From Streptomyces cinerochromogenes (GTDB lineage Bacteria; Actinomycetota; Actinomycetes; Streptomycetales; Streptomycetaceae): a stretch of 64,000 nucleotides of DNA. Shown piece by piece: positions 7,221-14,538 of this stretch. Within the stretch, counting starts at the first letter, position 1. Every line of letters starts with the position of its first letter. The DNA lies in contig NZ_BMRM01000011.1 in NCBI RefSeq assembly GCF_014648635.1, positions 248,001-312,000 on the forward strand, written 5' to 3'. The translations under genes were made by a program, and so were the position numbers. The notes below the pieces were generated by a model, which saw nothing but the letters and a program-made list of their open reading frames with translations, had not been told where the DNA came from and did not search any database.

Positions 7221-7831
7221 CCGCGATGACCCGGCTGCGTCAATGGCAGCGGTTACGGCAGCGCGACAGGGAGATGCGGCAGTTCGCCGAGCTGCTCATC
7301 GCCCCGGTCCGGGCGAGGCTGAGCAGCACCGGAGCGGACCAGGAGCTGTCCGCCGGAGAGGCCCCGGAGGATCCCGAGTCGTTGTTCGAGGCCCTGGTCG
7401 AGTCGGCCCGGCGGTGGCGTGGCGACCGCAGGCTCGTGGTGCACCGGGTCCACATCCCGCGTGAGTTCAAGGCCACCGGGATGTGGCTGGAACGCACGGA
7501 CCAGGACGACGTCATCATCGAGCAGGACGCGGAGATCTGGCATCAGGCACAGATATTCGGCCACGAGCTGTGGCACATGCGGCAGAAGGACGGTTTCACC
7601 CCCGAGCAGCTGGCGGACGGTGCCTGGGAAGCGCTGGAGGCCGGGCACGTACACGGCGCGCAGCCGGCCGCCGCGCGTTCCCGTTTCGACGAGGATCCCG
7701 AGAAAGAAGCCGAGTTGTTCGGGATCCGCGTCGGGCAGGAGATGCGCGCACTGATGGAGCGCGATGTGATCACCGGCGAGACGGCCCGCCGCATCGCGGA
7801 CTCTCTCAACTATCGGGGGAACCGGAGATGA
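7217..7831 (+). CDS. ImmA/IrrE-like HEXXH metallopeptidase, TTA codon
   Basis: About 204 residues from GTG 7217; an alternative is ATG 7226. The zinc-peptidase motif HELWH (HExxH) is at about residue 117, in the context WHQAQIFGHELWHMRQ, with acidic residues downstream (DEDPEKEAELFGIRVGQEMR) that could give the third ligand. This is the peptidase type found next to XRE regulators (often labelled toxin), as in ImmR/ImmA of ICEBs1, where it cleaves the repressor. Here that role is inferred. Codon TTA at 7253-7255 marks likely bldA control. Its stop overlaps the next gene's ATG (ATGA). The N-terminus is Arg/Gln-rich. Confidence 0.8.
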   Translation: MTAMTRLRQWQRLRQRDREMRQFAELLIAPVRARLSSTGADQELSAGEAPEDPESLFEALVESARRWRGDRRLVVHRVHIPREFKATGMWLERTDQDDVIIEQDAEIWHQAQIFGHELWHMRQKDGFTPEQLADGAWEALEAGHVHGAQPAAARSRFDEDPEKEAELFGIRVGQEMRALMERDVITGETARRIADSLNYRGNRR

Positions 7832-8991
7832 GCGGGGCGATCAACTACATAAGCTGCGGCCTGTTGTGGATCGGTCTGCTGGTCAAGCTGCCCGATCTGA
7901 TCCGGCACTGGAGCGAACGCTCGCTTCGCGCGGTCAACGGGGTGCTGGCGCTCGCCTCGCTCTGCTTCCTCTTCGGAGCGCCCGCCTCGGTGCAGGTGAT
8001 CAACCGGGTCAGCGGTGTGCCCAACCTGGCCGCTCCCCTGACCTACGCGTCCATCACGGCGTACAGCGCGGCACTGCTGATCATGATCGCCTGCTGGCGG
8101 GGCGGCCCCTCGCTGCGCCGGACGACGCGGAGCTGGATCTACGGGTACACGGCCGTACTCACCGTCATCGGCGCCCTGTTCATGGCCGGGGACGCCCCCG
8201 AGGAGCGCAGCAGCGACTTCGACACGTACTACGCGACGACTCCCTGGATCTCCGAAATGGTCGTCCTGTACCTGATCGCTCATCTGACGGCCGCGGCGGT
8301 CAGTGCGGTCTGGTCGCTGCGCTGGGGATTCGAAGCGGAGGTGCGCAGGCGGCCCTGGCTGCGGGCCAGTCTGCTGACGATCGGCACGGGCACGGTGATC
8401 AGTTCCGGGTACAGCGTCTGCAAACTGATCGCGGTGGTCGCCCGGTGGACCGGCCGGGACTGGGCGGTGCTCGGTACGTCCATCCCGCCGCTGTGCGCCG
8501 GTCTGGGGGCGGTGCTCACCGTGGTGGGGGTCCTCCTGCCCATGGCCGGCCACCATTTGGCGGCCTGGCGTGACTTCTTCCGCCTGGCGCCTCTCGATGC
8601 CGTGCTGGATCCGGTGCTCACGGATCGTGCCCTGCGGGTCGAGCGGCCGCGCTCGCCGCTGCTGTGGGGCACCTGGCGCTGGAGCACCATTCACAACGGT
8701 CTCCTCGCGATCGAGACGCTCTACGACGAGAGGCTCTACGACCACACGCTCGACGCGGAGTTCGAGAGGACCGGCGACTGGTCCCGAGCCACCTCCGCCG
8801 CGTGGGCCGCGACCATCGCCGCGGCCGTGCGGCGCAGCACCCAGCCGGCGCTGGAGCCCGCCGGTGCGCCGGCCCGGCTCTCACACCCGCGCGACGCCGA
8901 GTCCCTCGTCCTCATCGCCGACGCCGTCAAGAGGTGCGAGCGTGAGGCACGGGCCGTCGAGCCGGGCCCCGCCGCGGCTCGGTCGGTATGA
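7828..8991 (+). CDS. MAB_1171c-type multi-pass membrane protein (first copy)
   Basis: 387 residues from ATG 7828 (ATGA overlap with the peptidase). About seven hydrophobic segments occupy residues ~5-240, including NYISCGLLWIGLLVKLPDLI at the start. A hydrophilic C-terminal half follows (WRWSTIHNGLLAIETLYDERLY). The pattern NxxTGxPNxxAPLTYxSI and DTYYATTPW match the MAB_1171c family, annotated as putative transporters of unknown substrate. The C-terminal region resembles the cytoplasmic domain usual for the family. It lies in an operon with the XRE regulator and peptidase, so a sensor role is as plausible as transport. Confidence 0.75.
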   Translation: MSGAINYISCGLLWIGLLVKLPDLIRHWSERSLRAVNGVLALASLCFLFGAPASVQVINRVSGVPNLAAPLTYASITAYSAALLIMIACWRGGPSLRRTTRSWIYGYTAVLTVIGALFMAGDAPEERSSDFDTYYATTPWISEMVVLYLIAHLTAAAVSAVWSLRWGFEAEVRRRPWLRASLLTIGTGTVISSGYSVCKLIAVVARWTGRDWAVLGTSIPPLCAGLGAVLTVVGVLLPMAGHHLAAWRDFFRLAPLDAVLDPVLTDRALRVERPRSPLLWGTWRWSTIHNGLLAIETLYDERLYDHTLDAEFERTGDWSRATSAAWAATIAAAVRRSTQPALEPAGAPARLSHPRDAESLVLIADAVKRCEREARAVEPGPAAARSV

Positions 8992-9052
8992 CCGGCGGAC
9001 CGAGCGCACGCATCCCCCCACAGCCGCAGGACCTGAACGGAGCCACCGAAAG

Positions 9053-10207
9053 ATGAGCCTTGTCGTGTATATGGCGTCTCTCCTTCTGGCTCTGGCCGCC
9101 ATAATGCTTCGCCGGCCGCGCAGGACTCCCCGCTCTCCGCTGTCCATCGCCACCCGGGCCACCGCGTTCATCGCCGCCGTGTGCTTCTTCTGGTCCGCTC
9201 CGGTGACGCTCGCCGCCGTCAACCACGCCACCGGCATCCCCAACGTGGGCGCCCCGCTGACCTACGGCTCGATCTCCGCCCTGAGCTGCTCCCTGATCAT
9301 CCTGCTGATCCACTGGAAGGGCGGCCCGAAGGAGCAGATACGCCGGATGACCCGGATGGCGGTGGCCGTCTACGGCACGCTCATCGTCGCCATCGTCGTG
9401 CTGTTCAGCCTCGCGGACGCGCACACGGAGCGCCTCACCGACCTGGACACGTACTACGCCAACACCCCGTACATGCGGGAGATGATCGCCCTCTACCTCA
9501 TGGGCCATCTGGCGAGCACGATCGTCCTGAGCGCCGTCTGCCTGAAGTGGGCCCGCGACGAGGTCACCGGGCTGCTCCGCCTCGGCCTGCGGCTGATCCT
9601 GGCCGGTCTGCTGCTCGACGCCCTCGGATTCACCCTCGCCAAGGTCACCGCGGTCGTCGCCCGCTGGCTGGGGTACGACCTGGACTTCCTGTCCACCTCC
9701 GTCGCGCCGCCGGCCGCCGCGCTCGGCGCCCTGATCTACTCCGCCGGGTTCGTCCTGCCGCGTCTCGCCTCCGCGGCCGCCGCGGAGCGGCAGAGCCTGG
9801 CCACCTACCGGGCGCTGCGGCCCCTGTGGTCGGCGGTGAAGGACGTGGCGGCGACACCGGTCGCGGAACCGACCTGGTGGCAGCTGTGGTGGCAGCTGCC
9901 CAGCAACCGCCTCTACCTGCTGGAGGCCAACATCCGTGACGCGCTGCTGCAGTTGACGGCGTACTTCGACCAACGGGTCGGCCACGCGACGTACGCGGCC
10001 GCCGTGGAGCGCGGCGAGCAGCGGGAGAGGGCGCGCATCGCCTCGGAGGAGGCGATGATCATCGACGGGATCCGCCGGGCGTCGGGCAGGGGCGACGGCC
10101 CCGCCGACCCACCGGAGAAGTTCCGCGTCACCATCGATCTGGTCGAGCTCGCGCACGCCGTGCACCGCCTCGGTGAGGCGGCACCGGATCAGGTGAGAAC
10201 CCAGTGA
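9053..10207 (+). CDS. MAB_1171c-type multi-pass membrane protein (second copy)
   Basis: 384 residues from ATG 9053. It is a clear paralogue of the preceding gene: PVTLAAVNHATGIPNVGAPLTYGSI and LDTYYANTPYMREM align with its partner. Seven hydrophobic segments in residues ~1-245 are followed by a hydrophilic tail that ends with an additional helical part (EEAMIIDGIRRA). Tandem copies suggest a heteromeric membrane complex. The stop overlaps the upstream GTG of the next frame, but that gene more likely starts further in. Confidence 0.75.
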   Translation: MSLVVYMASLLLALAAIMLRRPRRTPRSPLSIATRATAFIAAVCFFWSAPVTLAAVNHATGIPNVGAPLTYGSISALSCSLIILLIHWKGGPKEQIRRMTRMAVAVYGTLIVAIVVLFSLADAHTERLTDLDTYYANTPYMREMIALYLMGHLASTIVLSAVCLKWARDEVTGLLRLGLRLILAGLLLDALGFTLAKVTAVVARWLGYDLDFLSTSVAPPAAALGALIYSAGFVLPRLASAAAAERQSLATYRALRPLWSAVKDVAATPVAEPTWWQLWWQLPSNRLYLLEANIRDALLQLTAYFDQRVGHATYAAAVERGEQRERARIASEEAMIIDGIRRASGRGDGPADPPEKFRVTIDLVELAHAVHRLGEAAPDQVRTQ

Positions 10208-10239
10208 CGTCGGCTCAACAGCACTACAAGGAGAACCAG

Positions 10240-11685
10240 TTGTCGCACAAAGCTGTCGTGGTCGGAGCCGGCATCGCCGGGCTGGTGGCCGCCGCGGCCC
10301 TGTCCCTCGCCGAGCCCGCGCTGCGGATCGTCGTTCTCGACAGGGACGAGCTTCCGGAGGGACCCGAGAACCGGCGGGGCGTCCCCCAGGGTCAGCATGC
10401 CCATCTGCTCATGGCCGGCGGACTGTCCGCCCTGGAGTCCCTCTTCCCGGTGAGCGTGCGTGACCGGCTCCTGGACGCGGGGGCCCACGAGATCGCCCTC
10501 GGCAACGGGATGCTGGCCCGCACCCCGGACAGCGGCTGGCTGCGCAGGTGGCGGCGGAGCGGCCCCCACATGATCGCCTGCACGCGTGCCCTGCTGGACT
10601 GGGTCGTGCGGCAGGCGTTGCTCGACTCCTGCCCGAACGTCTCGATCCACCAGGCCACGGTGGAAGGGCTCCTCGGCGATGCCGGCAGGGTCCACGGGGT
10701 CCGGATCAGCGGCGCGGACGAGCGCCTGGGGTCCGCGGTGGAGGCGGACCTCGTCATCGACGCGAGCGGCCGCGGCTCGGGCAGCCTGAAGTGGCTCGCC
10801 GGGATCGGCATCACGGGCGTGGAGGAGCGCAGGCTCGACTCCGGCCTCACCAACGCCACCCGGATCTACCGCACACCGGCGGGCGCGGAGTCGTTCCCGT
10901 TGACGGTGGTGCAGGCCAACCCCTACGACGGCCGGCCGGGCCGCAGCGCGATGGTGCTCCCGATCGAGGGGAACCGGTGGATGGTCAGCGCGGGGGGCAC
11001 GCGCGGGGGCGAACCTCCCCAGGACCCGGAGGGTTTCCTCCGGTACACGCTCGACCTTCCCCACCCGATCGTCGGTCAGCTCATCGCCGGCGCGGAGCCC
11101 CTGACCGACGTGGTGGTCAGCCGCGGCCGCAGCACGAGCAACGCCCGCCGGTACTTCGAGAGGTCGGCGCGGTGGCCCGAGCGGTTCATCGTGCTCGGCG
11201 ACGCGCTGGCGACCTTCAACCCCGCCTACGGCCAGGGCATGTCGGTGGCGGCGCTCGGCGCCCAGGTCCTGGCCCGCGAGCTGCGGCGGACCGGTCTCGC
11301 CGCCCCCGGCCTGTCCCGGCGTGTCCTGCACGGCGCGGCCCGGCACGTGGACACCGCGTGGGCCACCGCCGTCGGCATGGACGTCCTGTACCCCGGTGTG
11401 GTCGGCGGACAGCCCGGCTTCGCCGACCGCGTCGCCGCCCGCTACGCGCGCCGGCTGACCAGAGCCGCCACGGGCTCCTTCGACGCTGCGGCGGCCCTGT
11501 GGGACGTCACCAGCCTCAGGGCGGCCCCGACGCGCGTCCTGCACCCCAGGGCCCTGCTGGCCGCCCTGACCGGCCCGCCCCTCCCGCACATCCCGGAGCC
11601 GCCGCTGCGGCCCGCGGAGCGCGAGATCCTCGACCGGCTCAGGAAGGGCCTGGAGCCCTCACCCGCTTCCGGCCCCCTTCGCTAG
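10240..11685 (+). CDS. FAD-dependent oxidoreductase / monooxygenase-like
   Basis: 481 residues from TTG 10240, chosen because AAGGAG (10228-10233) sits exactly six bases upstream; a GTG at 10204 overlapping the preceding stop is the alternative. The protein begins with a Rossmann FAD-binding fold (AVVVGAGIAGLVAAAALSLA). The second FAD motif GDALATFNPAYGQGMSVAALGA is near residue 325, and RGVPQGQHAHLL near residue 45 is typical of geranylgeranyl-reductase/halogenase-like flavoproteins. It probably oxidises a small lipophilic molecule; the substrate is unknown. It is the last gene of the XRE-peptidase-membrane-protein run and might make or modify the signal sensed there (inference). Confidence 0.8.
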   Translation: MSHKAVVVGAGIAGLVAAAALSLAEPALRIVVLDRDELPEGPENRRGVPQGQHAHLLMAGGLSALESLFPVSVRDRLLDAGAHEIALGNGMLARTPDSGWLRRWRRSGPHMIACTRALLDWVVRQALLDSCPNVSIHQATVEGLLGDAGRVHGVRISGADERLGSAVEADLVIDASGRGSGSLKWLAGIGITGVEERRLDSGLTNATRIYRTPAGAESFPLTVVQANPYDGRPGRSAMVLPIEGNRWMVSAGGTRGGEPPQDPEGFLRYTLDLPHPIVGQLIAGAEPLTDVVVSRGRSTSNARRYFERSARWPERFIVLGDALATFNPAYGQGMSVAALGAQVLARELRRTGLAAPGLSRRVLHGAARHVDTAWATAVGMDVLYPGVVGGQPGFADRVAARYARRLTRAATGSFDAAAALWDVTSLRAAPTRVLHPRALLAALTGPPLPHIPEPPLRPAEREILDRLRKGLEPSPASGPLR

Positions 11686-11754
11686 TCCCGTTCCGGCATC
11701 GGCCGGGCGGCGCGAGCCCGGCCCGGCGCCGGCCCGCGCCGCCCCGCCATCGGC

Positions 11755-11816
11755 CGGCTTCCCTCCCCTTCTCCCCCCTCTCCTCCGCTTCTCTCCGCTC
11801 TCCCCTCCCGCCCACG
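11755..11816 (+). other. Long pyrimidine-rich tract in the intergenic gap
   Basis: About 60 bases on the plus strand are nearly all C and T with rare G, in the 204-bp gap before the first SpoIIE gene. Such homopurine-homopyrimidine tracts can adopt unusual DNA structure or act as a leader feature. No terminator hairpin is evident. Confidence 0.4.
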
Positions 11817-11889
11817 TGCGTTCCGTGTGTCTCGTGGCGCATTCTTGCTGTGTCATCCACCCGGAGGCGCACGGGACGAGGTAGGGCCG

Positions 11890-14403
11890 ATGGCTGGGAG
11901 CGACGAGGAGGCGGTCCGGGGGCGGGCCCGGCTGACCGCGTTGCTGGCCGACGCCTCGACCGAGGCGCTGACCGCGGCCGGAGGGCGGGGGGCGGGGGTG
12001 TACCTGCGGTCCGGGGTGCCGGGGCTGCTCAGGCTGTCGGTGCTGGTGGGACTGCCCGGGCCGCTGTTCCGGCCCTGGTGGCGGCTGCACGTCGACCGGC
12101 CGTTCCCGGTCGCCGACGCCTACCGGCTCGGTGTCCCGGTGGTCCTCCCGAACGCCACGGAGACCATGCGCCGGTACCCGCAGTTCGCGGCCGGCCTGCC
12201 CTTCCCGTTCGGGTCCGTGTACCTGCCGGTGCCGGGCGGGACCGAGCCGCTCGGGGTGCTCACCGTGCTCCACCCGGCAGTGTCGGACACCGTGGACGAG
12301 CTGTTCGACCGCGATGTGCTCGTCCGGCTGGCCGAGCGCCTGGGCACCGAGCTGCTCGGGCTGGCCGGCGGGGACACGAACGCGGTGTCCTGGGACGGGG
12401 AGCCGTTGTGCCTGCGGCCGCCCGTCAGCGGGTCCGCGCGGGCCGCCGTAGGACGGTTCAGCTGGGACCCGGCGACGTCCGCCGTACACGCGGACGACCG
12501 GCTGCACGCCCTCCTCGGGCTCGGCCCCGGCGAGTTCACGGGGACGGCGGCGGCGCTCGCGGACGCCGTGGCCCCGGCCGACGCCCACCGGATCCTGGCC
12601 GCGCTGCGTGACGCCGGCGCCGGGAAGCCCCCGGGCGCGCCCCTGAGCCTGCGCGCCCGGGACGGCACACCGCGGCTGCTGGACCTGTGGCCGGGCGACG
12701 CCGAGACGGCCGGGCCGGCGGTCCTCGGAATGGTGTTCGACCCCGGTACGTCCGCCGCCGGGGACGGCGCCGCCGATCTGCTGCCGGAGGGCGTGTTCTG
12801 CCTGGACCGGCTGGGGCTGATCGTGTACGCCAACCCGGCGGCGGCCCGGCTCGCGGGCCGGCCCGTCCGGGCGCTGCTCGGGCGGGCGCTGTGGGACGCG
12901 CTGCCCTGGCTGACCGGACCGCCGTACGACGACCATCTGCGGGGTGCCCTGCTGTCCCCGGAACCGGTGCACTTCCACGCCCTGCGGCCCGCCGACGAGC
13001 AGGACGGCACCGGCGAGGGCGAGGGCGACTGGCTGGCCGTCTCCGTGCACCCCGGTACGGACCTGCTGACCTGCACGCTCGCCCCGGCCACCCGGATGGA
13101 CGCCACCGGGCGACCGGCCCCCGACCCGCACCCCTCCGAGGACTCGGCGGCGCGCGGTCACGCGATGGCGCCGCTGTACCGGCCGATCGCGCTGGCCATC
13201 GCGCTGACGGACGCGGTGACGGCCCGGCAGGTGTCGGAGGTGGTCATGCAGGAGCTGCTGCCCGCGTTCGGAGGGCGGCGCCTGGCCATCTACCTGCTCC
13301 AGGACCGGCACCTCTACCTGGCCTGGGAGACGGGGTTCCCGCAGGGCTTCCTCGCCTCGTTCGAAGGCGTCGGCCTCGACGCCCACCTGCCCGGGGTGGA
13401 GACCCTGACCACCGGCCGGCCGCTGTTCTTCGAGTCGATGGAGCAGATCGCGGCGGGCTACCCGGGGATCGCCCTCGACGCGGTCGAGGGGGCGCGGGCC
13501 TTCCTTCCGCTGATCGCCTCAGGCCGGCCGGTCGGCTCCTGCATCCTCGGCTTCGACGGCTCCCGCGACTTCAGCACGGAGGAGCGTACGGTCCTCACCG
13601 CGCTCGCCGGGCTGATCGCGCACGCGCTGGAGCGGGCCCGCCGCTACGACGACGAGGCGGCCCTCGCCCGCGGTCTGCAGCAGGCGCTGCTGCCGCGCCG
13701 GCTGTCCGCCCATCCCCGGGTGGAGACCGCGGGGCGCTATCTGCCGGGCACCCAGGGCATGGACGTGGGCGGTGACTGGTACGACGTGGTGGAGGCCGGG
13801 GACGGGCTCGCGCTGGTCATCGGCGATGTGCAGGGGCACGGGGTGCAGGCGGCGGCCACCATGGGCCAGCTGCGCAGCGCGGTCCGCGCGTTCGCGCTGG
13901 GCGACCGGCCGCCGGACGAGGTGCTGAGCGGCACGAACCACCTTCTGATCGACCTGGACCCAGGCCAGTTCGCCAGCTGCTGCTACCTGCGCCTGGACCC
14001 CGTGACCGGCCGCGCCCGGATCGCCCGGGCGGGCCATCCGCCGCCGCTGCTGCGCTGCCCCGACGGCCGCACCCGGCTGCTGGACGTCCCCGGCGGTGTC
14101 GTCCTCGGAGTGGATCCGCAGGCCCGGTACCCGGTGACGGAGCTGCTCCTCGAACCGGAGGCGATCCTCGCGCTGTACACCGACGGCCTGGTGGAGCGGC
14201 CCGGCGCCGACATCGACGACGGCATCACGGCGCTGCGGCTGGCCCTCGCCGAGGCCGGCGCCGCGGCGGGCCGGGGCGCCGGACGGTCCCTGTCCGGGGT
14301 CGCCGACCGGCTCACCGCGACCGCCCGGCACGCCACCGACCGCCCCGACGACGTCGCCCTCCTCCTCGCCGCCCGCCGCCCGGCCGTCTCCCCCGGCGGA
14401 TGA
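11890..14403 (+). CDS. SpoIIE-type PP2C phosphatase with GAF and PAS sensor domains
   Basis: 837 residues from ATG 11890. Order: GAF-like domain (~residues 25-155), PAS-like region (~175-300), second PAS-like region (~300-420, with YANPAAARLAGRPVRALLG), GAF (~440-595, RLAIYLLQDRHLYL), then the PP2C/SpoIIE phosphatase (~620-830). Metal-binding motifs are present: GGDWYDV, GDVQGHG, AGHPPPLL, LYTDGLVE. It has no membrane segment and no kinase domain. Such proteins dephosphorylate anti-anti-sigma factors (STAS proteins) in the cytoplasm and activate stress or developmental sigma factors; the partner here is unknown. It is followed by a second phosphatase in the same direction. Confidence 0.9.
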   Translation: MAGSDEEAVRGRARLTALLADASTEALTAAGGRGAGVYLRSGVPGLLRLSVLVGLPGPLFRPWWRLHVDRPFPVADAYRLGVPVVLPNATETMRRYPQFAAGLPFPFGSVYLPVPGGTEPLGVLTVLHPAVSDTVDELFDRDVLVRLAERLGTELLGLAGGDTNAVSWDGEPLCLRPPVSGSARAAVGRFSWDPATSAVHADDRLHALLGLGPGEFTGTAAALADAVAPADAHRILAALRDAGAGKPPGAPLSLRARDGTPRLLDLWPGDAETAGPAVLGMVFDPGTSAAGDGAADLLPEGVFCLDRLGLIVYANPAAARLAGRPVRALLGRALWDALPWLTGPPYDDHLRGALLSPEPVHFHALRPADEQDGTGEGEGDWLAVSVHPGTDLLTCTLAPATRMDATGRPAPDPHPSEDSAARGHAMAPLYRPIALAIALTDAVTARQVSEVVMQELLPAFGGRRLAIYLLQDRHLYLAWETGFPQGFLASFEGVGLDAHLPGVETLTTGRPLFFESMEQIAAGYPGIALDAVEGARAFLPLIASGRPVGSCILGFDGSRDFSTEERTVLTALAGLIAHALERARRYDDEAALARGLQQALLPRRLSAHPRVETAGRYLPGTQGMDVGGDWYDVVEAGDGLALVIGDVQGHGVQAAATMGQLRSAVRAFALGDRPPDEVLSGTNHLLIDLDPGQFASCCYLRLDPVTGRARIARAGHPPPLLRCPDGRTRLLDVPGGVVLGVDPQARYPVTELLLEPEAILALYTDGLVERPGADIDDGITALRLALAEAGAAAGRGAGRSLSGVADRLTATARHATDRPDDVALLLAARRPAVSPGG

Positions 14404-14538
14404 CCGAGCGGCTGCGCCGGCCGGACGGGACCGCGCCGTCCCGCCGCGCACCGCAAGGACCGCCGCCCCGTCTCCAGTCGAACGGCGCCTTGGGTGACGG
14501 TCTCGCCTGACGGCGCCGGGCAGTGTAGACATGGGCAC

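Noticed and set aside
6743..7831. A 362-codon frame covering the repeats and the peptidase as one protein
   Set aside because: It begins inside the XRE gene with no ribosome site. The peptidase is better started at GTG 7217, although an extended N-terminus cannot be excluded.
10204..10239. GTG 10204 as start of the FAD oxidoreductase
   Set aside because: The overlap with the preceding stop is attractive, but AAGGAG at ideal distance before TTG 10240 and the position of the Rossmann strand favour the later start.
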